A stretch of 41,136 nucleotides of DNA from Lactiplantibacillus daoliensis (GTDB taxonomy: Bacteria; Bacillota; Bacilli; Lactobacillales; Lactobacillaceae). Under the pieces are notes generated by a model. It had not been told where the DNA came from. It made no database searches and saw only the letters and a program-made list of their open reading frames with translations. The DNA lies in NCBI RefSeq assembly GCF_005405005.1, contig NZ_BJDH01000007.1, forward strand, positions 1-41,136, written 5' to 3'. Shown piece after piece: positions 37,740-41,136 of the stretch. The translations under genes were made by a program, and so were the position numbers. How positions within the stretch are numbered: the first letter of the stretch is position 1; every line of letters starts with the position of its first letter.

Positions 37740-39017
37740 TCACACTTTTTCTTGTTCGTCGGTCGCAATTTCGACATCGGCACCTAACGTGTGTAATTTA
37801 TCAATCACCCGGTCATAGCCGCGTAAAATATTGTCCGCACGTGAAATTTCAGTCGTCCCACTTGCTGCTAAACCAGCAATCATCAAGGCCGCACCAGAAC
37901 GGATTTCACCGGCTTCAACGTGAGCCCCTTGTAGATGTGCAGAATGACCAACCACGATCAGGTTATCTTGCACATGAATATCGGCGCCCATCTTGTGTAA
38001 TTGCGCAACGTGTTGGGTCCGTTGTGGATAAATCGTATCAATGACAACACTATTGCCATTTGCATGTAACAATAATGGTGTAATCGGTTGTTGTAAGTCG
38101 GTTGCAAAACCGGGATAAGTCATTGTTTTGACCCGAACTGGACTCAATTCACCGACACGTGGCACATAAATACTGTCCTCGTTGATTTGTAAATCGACAC
38201 CCATTTCGAGCATTTTAGCTGTGAAGGATTCCATATGTTCAGGAATCACATTTTTCAATAAAATGCCATCACCAATAGCCGCAGCTAATGACAAATAAGT
38301 TCCCGTTTCAATTCGATCAGGAATAATCGTATGAGTTGCCCGTGAGCGTAGTGATTCGACACCTTCAATTCGAATAACATCCGTCCCAGCACCACGAATT
38401 TTAGCGCCCATATTGTTCAAGAAAGTTGCTAAATCAATAATTTCTGGTTCCTTGGCTGCATTCTCGATAGTCGTCGTCCCGTGTGCTTTGACGGCAGCTA
38501 GGATAATGTTAATAGTTGCGCCAACAGACACCACATCTAAAAAGATGCGGGCGCCGTGAAGGCCTTCCGTACCAGTTGAGATAAAGACAGAGTCGTTTTT
38601 TTCGACAACATTAGCACCAAGGGCTTTGAAACCCTTGATGTGTTGATCGATTGGACGCGGACCAATATTGTCCCCGCCAGGAAAGGTCACCGTTGCCCGG
38701 TTAAAACGGCCGAGTAACGCGCCCATAAAGTAATAGGATGCACGCAGGCTTTTAATTGCGCGACTTGGTAATTCAGATTCAATAATTTGGGTTGGATCAA
38801 TTGTTAAAACATCATTTTCAAAAGTGGAATGAACATTCATCGATTCCAAAATAATTTTTAAATTGTGAACGTCTAAGATATGCGGAACCGTATCAAATCG
38901 GACCGGAGTGTCTGCTAGAATCGCAGCAGGAATCAGTGCGACGGTACTATTTTTTGCGCCACCGATCGTTAATTCCCCAGAAAGTCTTTTTCCGCCATGG
39001 ATAATCATTTTTTTCAT
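37740..39017 (-). CDS. murA: UDP-N-acetylglucosamine 1-carboxyvinyltransferase (MurA) with Asp at the fosfomycin site
   Basis: First committed enzyme of peptidoglycan synthesis, joining PEP to UDP-GlcNAc. The 425-residue product has the two-domain EPSP-like fold, K22 in GGAKNS, and the catalytic loop TFPGGDNIGPRPIDQHIKGF (about 111-130). At residue 116 the usual catalytic cysteine (C115 in E. coli) is aspartate, and the codon GAC is clear at 38672-38670. The Asp form is known from Mycobacterium and Chlamydia, where it makes MurA insensitive to fosfomycin. Start ATG 39017 has GAGGAAAG seven bases upstream. The gene is a murA/murZ paralogue (named murA2 in some lactobacillus genomes). A promoter candidate lies at 39072-39100. 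Confidence 0.95.
   Translation of the reverse strand: MKKMIIHGGKRLSGELTIGGAKNSTVALIPAAILADTPVRFDTVPHILDVHNLKIILESMNVHSTFENDVLTIDPTQIIESELPSRAIKSLRASYYFMGALLGRFNRATVTFPGGDNIGPRPIDQHIKGFKALGANVVEKNDSVFISTGTEGLHGARIFLDVVSVGATINIILAAVKAHGTTTIENAAKEPEIIDLATFLNNMGAKIRGAGTDVIRIEGVESLRSRATHTIIPDRIETGTYLSLAAAIGDGILLKNVIPEHMESFTAKMLEMGVDLQINEDSIYVPRVGELSPVRVKTMTYPGFATDLQQPITPLLLHANGNSVVIDTIYPQRTQHVAQLHKMGADIHVQDNLIVVGHSAHLQGAHVEAGEIRSGAALMIAGLAASGTTEISRADNILRGYDRVIDKLHTLGADVEIATDEQEKV
38670..38672 (-). other. MurA D116 codon (fosfomycin-site residue)
   Basis: The minus-strand codon GAC encodes Asp at the position that is cysteine in fosfomycin-sensitive MurA. The flanking PGG and NIGPRP residues are intact, so the alignment to the catalytic loop is unambiguous. 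Confidence 0.9.
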
Positions 39018-39071
39018 AACATAACTTTCCTCGCTAAATAAGTGTCACACTGTACAATACAATCATTAACC

Positions 39072-39100
39072 ATAATAAAGAATGTCATGCAAAAAAACAA
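39072..39100 (-). promoter_or_regulatory. murA promoter candidate
   Basis: On the minus strand there is TTGTTT (39100 to 39095), a 17-base spacer, and TATTAT (39077 to 39072). The -35 is weak. The leader would be about 50 bases. Confidence 0.4.
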
Positions 39101-39235
39101 CCAATATCAGGAAACTGTAATCTTTTCGAACCAGAAAATCGATAACTCATCTAATTTAATCGCTTTCATTAAGAAACTGCAACTTTTTAGTGTTATTCCT
39201 AAGAAAAAATGGGGGCTACAAGATTTACCATTGTG

Positions 39236-39347
39236 AGGTGAGCCCCAAAAGTTAGACAGAAATTTTAGCTTCCTTAGACGTTAATGCGGTTAAGGTCATC
39301 GGCGTCGATGACTTTCGCTATGGTGGTATGAATCAGCGTGATTACAC
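39236..39347 (+). pseudogene. Insertion-sequence scar: IS3-like end and ISL3-like transposase fragment
   Basis: GTGAGCCCCAAAAGTTAGACA (39236-39256) looks like the terminal repeat of an IS3/IS150-group element. It aligns with a similar scar at about 16651-16690. The following plus-strand frame (39269-39347) reads ASLDVNAVKVIGVDDFRYGG and ends soon after at a stop. The VIGVDDF core resembles the first catalytic-aspartate region of ISL3-family transposases. No intact transposase exists. The rest of the 39018-39705 gap shows no gene: a plus-strand open frame of 64 codons (39042-39236) has no ribosome binding site. Assignment to a family is tentative. Confidence 0.35.
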
Positions 39348-39631
39348 TTGTCCATAATCGATCATGAGCCCATTCTCAGGTGACCTCTTAGCTTCCAGTA
39401 TCAATCCACAGGCCAGTGTAGCATTTGCCTTAAAAATGCTTAGAGCGGTCCTGAAAGGGTAGCTAGAAATAGGTTCTGTCCTGGATTAACCAGCGCCCAA
39501 ATAAAACTGGATGACAGGTTCTCGAAAGATACCGGGAGCTCGCCATCCAGCAAGTCACGTAAATTCTGTGTCCCACGTTAAATGACCACTTCATTGCTGA
39601 AAAATCCATCAACACCAAAATTGTAGCACCC

Positions 39632-39666
39632 AAAAAGGCCGCCCCTAAACTCAGGGCGACCTTTTT
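39632..39666 (-). terminator. Terminator of the right-edge LPXTG gene
   Basis: Stem AAGGcCGCCC / GGGCGaCCTT with a nine-base loop and flanking A and T runs, 40 bases after the stop codon on the minus strand. Confidence 0.85.
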
Positions 39667-39705
39667 AGTCTATCTATGCGTTTCTCAGATCTTTAATTAA
39701 CCAGA

Positions 39706-41136
39706 TTAATGTGAGCGACGCCGAATAAATGGTGTTGCCAACAGTGCCAACAAGGCTACCCCGATTCCGGCCAATAAACTCTCATTCTTTTGACCAGTTT
39801 GTGGCAACTCTGTTTGCTGCTGATTTGGCTTCGCCTTCTGTTGAGACTGTACATGTCCAGTTGCAGTAATATCACTTGCCACTGACTGTGCACTGTTTGT
39901 ACCTTGAGCCAAAGTCTGCTCACGTACACCATTGCCTTGGTTTACACCATCATTCTGTGACGTTACCTGCTGACTACTTGCTTTAGCAGCAAGTTGACGT
40001 GTAAATGAAGGCTCCGTCCCAGCTTTATCAAACTTGACGATTATTTTACCACCGATACCGTCTGCTAACGTGACTTCCGAAGCATTAGGATCGATTGTTT
40101 GTTGAGCAACCGTCTTACCATTTCGTTGTACCGTTACCGTCCGTTGACCAGTGGCTGGATCGTAAGTGTACGTCGTCGTATCACCATCGGTCCACTGCTT
40201 AACGACTTTGACAACATTGCCATCGGCGTCTGTCGTCGTAGCAGTGACGTTACCAGACTTATCAGTTGCTGTCTGCGTCGTGTCATGTTCAAAAGTTGGT
40301 TCAGTACCGGGTTGCCCAGCATTAACGATCGTTTCAACACCTTTTCCAGCAGATAATGTTGCTTTCGCTGTATTGGGATCAATCGTCTGTTGGTCAACCG
40401 TTTGACCATCCTTTTGTTCCGTCACAGTCTGATTACCAGTGATTGGATCGTAAGCATAAGTTGTCGTATCGCCATCGGTCCACTGCTTAACCACTTTGAC
40501 AACATTACCATTGGCATCTTTCGTCGTAGTAGTCACGTTGCCAGACTTATCAGTAGTGGTCTGCGTCGTCTTGTGTTCAAACGTTGGTTCTGCACCTGGT
40601 TGACCAGTATTAACGATAGTTTCAACCCCATCACCACTCTTCAACGTTGCCGTCGTCGGATTGTCAGTGTTAATAGTCTTTTTATCGACCGTATTACCAT
40701 CCTTTTGTTCCGTTACCGTTTGCGTCTTAGTAGCTGGATCATACTTGTAAGCTGTCGTACTCCCATCGGTCCACTTCTTGGTGACATTGATAACATTGCC
40801 GGCATCATCTTTCGTCGTGGCGGTAATGTTACCAGCCTTGTCTGTCGTCGTCTGCGTCGTGTCGTGTTCAAACGTTGGTTGTGACCCTGGTTGTCCAGTG
40901 TTAACGGTGGTTTTAGCATCATCTACAGCAGATACGGTTGCTTTGGTGGTTCCCTTTTTAATTGACTGCTCGTTTGTCTTACCGTCTTTTTGTTCCGTCA
41001 CTGTCCGGTCCCCACTAGCTGGATCGTAGGTATAAGTCGTCTGACTATCATCAGGCCACTGCTTAACTACCTTAATAACATTGCCGTTGGCATCTGTCGT
41101 CGTAGTAGTGTCACCATCAGTCTTCGTCGTATCATG
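39706..41136 (-). CDS. LPXTG cell-wall protein with 95-97-residue repeats (5' end outside window)
   Basis: The reading frame is open to the right edge, so only the C-terminal 476 residues are visible. A GTG codon near 41001 is internal, not a start. At least four copies of a Thr-rich repeat of 95-97 residues are seen. Each copy has the landmarks VTEQKDG, VNTGQPG, PTFEHDTTQTTTDKAGN, then WTDGDTTTYTYDP. A Gln/Ser-rich stalk follows, then the sorting signal LPQTG, a hydrophobic helix and RRRSH. This indicates a secreted, sortase-anchored surface protein. The repeats resemble no named domain I can identify; the YDP...VTEQ strand pattern faintly recalls YD repeats. Adhesion or a spacer stalk is a guess. 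Near-identical repeats invite copy-number change. Confidence 0.85.
   Translation of the reverse strand, partial: HDTTKTDGDTTTTTDANGNVIKVVKQWPDDSQTTYTYDPASGDRTVTEQKDGKTNEQSIKKGTTKATVSAVDDAKTTVNTGQPGSQPTFEHDTTQTTTDKAGNITATTKDDAGNVINVTKKWTDGSTTAYKYDPATKTQTVTEQKDGNTVDKKTINTDNPTTATLKSGDGVETIVNTGQPGAEPTFEHKTTQTTTDKSGNVTTTTKDANGNVVKVVKQWTDGDTTTYAYDPITGNQTVTEQKDGQTVDQQTIDPNTAKATLSAGKGVETIVNAGQPGTEPTFEHDTTQTATDKSGNVTATTTDADGNVVKVVKQWTDGDTTTYTYDPATGQRTVTVQRNGKTVAQQTIDPNASEVTLADGIGGKIIVKFDKAGTEPSFTRQLAAKASSQQVTSQNDGVNQGNGVREQTLAQGTNSAQSVASDITATGHVQSQQKAKPNQQQTELPQTGQKNESLLAGIGVALLALLATPFIRRRSH

Noticed and set aside
39042-39236. Plus-strand open frame of 64 codons upstream of murA
   Set aside because: No ribosome binding site, AT-rich composition, no family resemblance, and it runs into an insertion-sequence scar and overlaps the murA promoter region.
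40999-41001. GTG as start of the right-edge LPXTG protein
   Set aside because: The frame and the repeat pattern continue without interruption to position 41136, so this codon is an internal valine.

Overview
The window looks like chromosomal DNA of a Lactiplantibacillus species of the L. plantarum group. The L-lactate dehydrogenase and alanine racemase read almost like those remembered from L. plantarum and L. pentosus, but with scattered substitutions, so a close relative is possible. Nearly everything is core housekeeping, and most genes are on the minus strand.

Layout, left to right. Positions 1-240 hold two minus-strand promoters and the leader of an rRNA operon that runs out of the left edge. 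Next, all minus: lysS (548-2047), dusB and hslO (overlapping), ftsH behind a promoter with a CtsR-type operator, and hpt-tilS (ATGA overlap). A 404-bp structured repeat follows (8467-8870). Then comes the minus-strand block pth-mfd-flippase-rqcP-divIC-yabR (16239 down to 9042), the same neighbourhood as the Bacillus yabM-yabR/tilS/hprT/ftsH/hslO region: translation quality control, DNA repair, division and protein quality control. A 1.2-kb non-coding region (16240-17414) with inverted repeats and an insertion-sequence scar separates pth from the plus-strand genes ldh, an L,D-transpeptidase and a CBS-ACT protein.

From 20798: a 1069-residue LPXTG surface protein (minus), queT under a preQ1-I riboswitch, a cluster of DnaA boxes, a mazF toxin without a recognisable antitoxin, alr-acpS, the RNA helicase cshA and murF. 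A second, inverted copy of the structured repeat is at 30933-31327. It is followed by an unrecognised gene, htpX, lemA and srtA (all minus), a plus-strand release-factor-like gene, and rpmE2, rho and murA (minus). The right edge cuts an LPXTG protein built of 95-97-residue repeats.

How they work together. alr, murF, murA and the L,D-transpeptidase build or remodel peptidoglycan. srtA can anchor the two LPXTG proteins. lysS, dusB, tilS, pth, rqcP, yabR, rpmE2 and mazF act on translation. ftsH, hslO and htpX form a protein-stress group. MurA has aspartate in place of the fosfomycin-target cysteine.

The most unusual content is non-coding: two inverted copies of a two-module hairpin element whose differences preserve base pairing, a second inverted-repeat element in long and short forms upstream of ldh, and the DnaA-box cluster. 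No CRISPR array, tRNA, prophage or obvious new defence system was seen.
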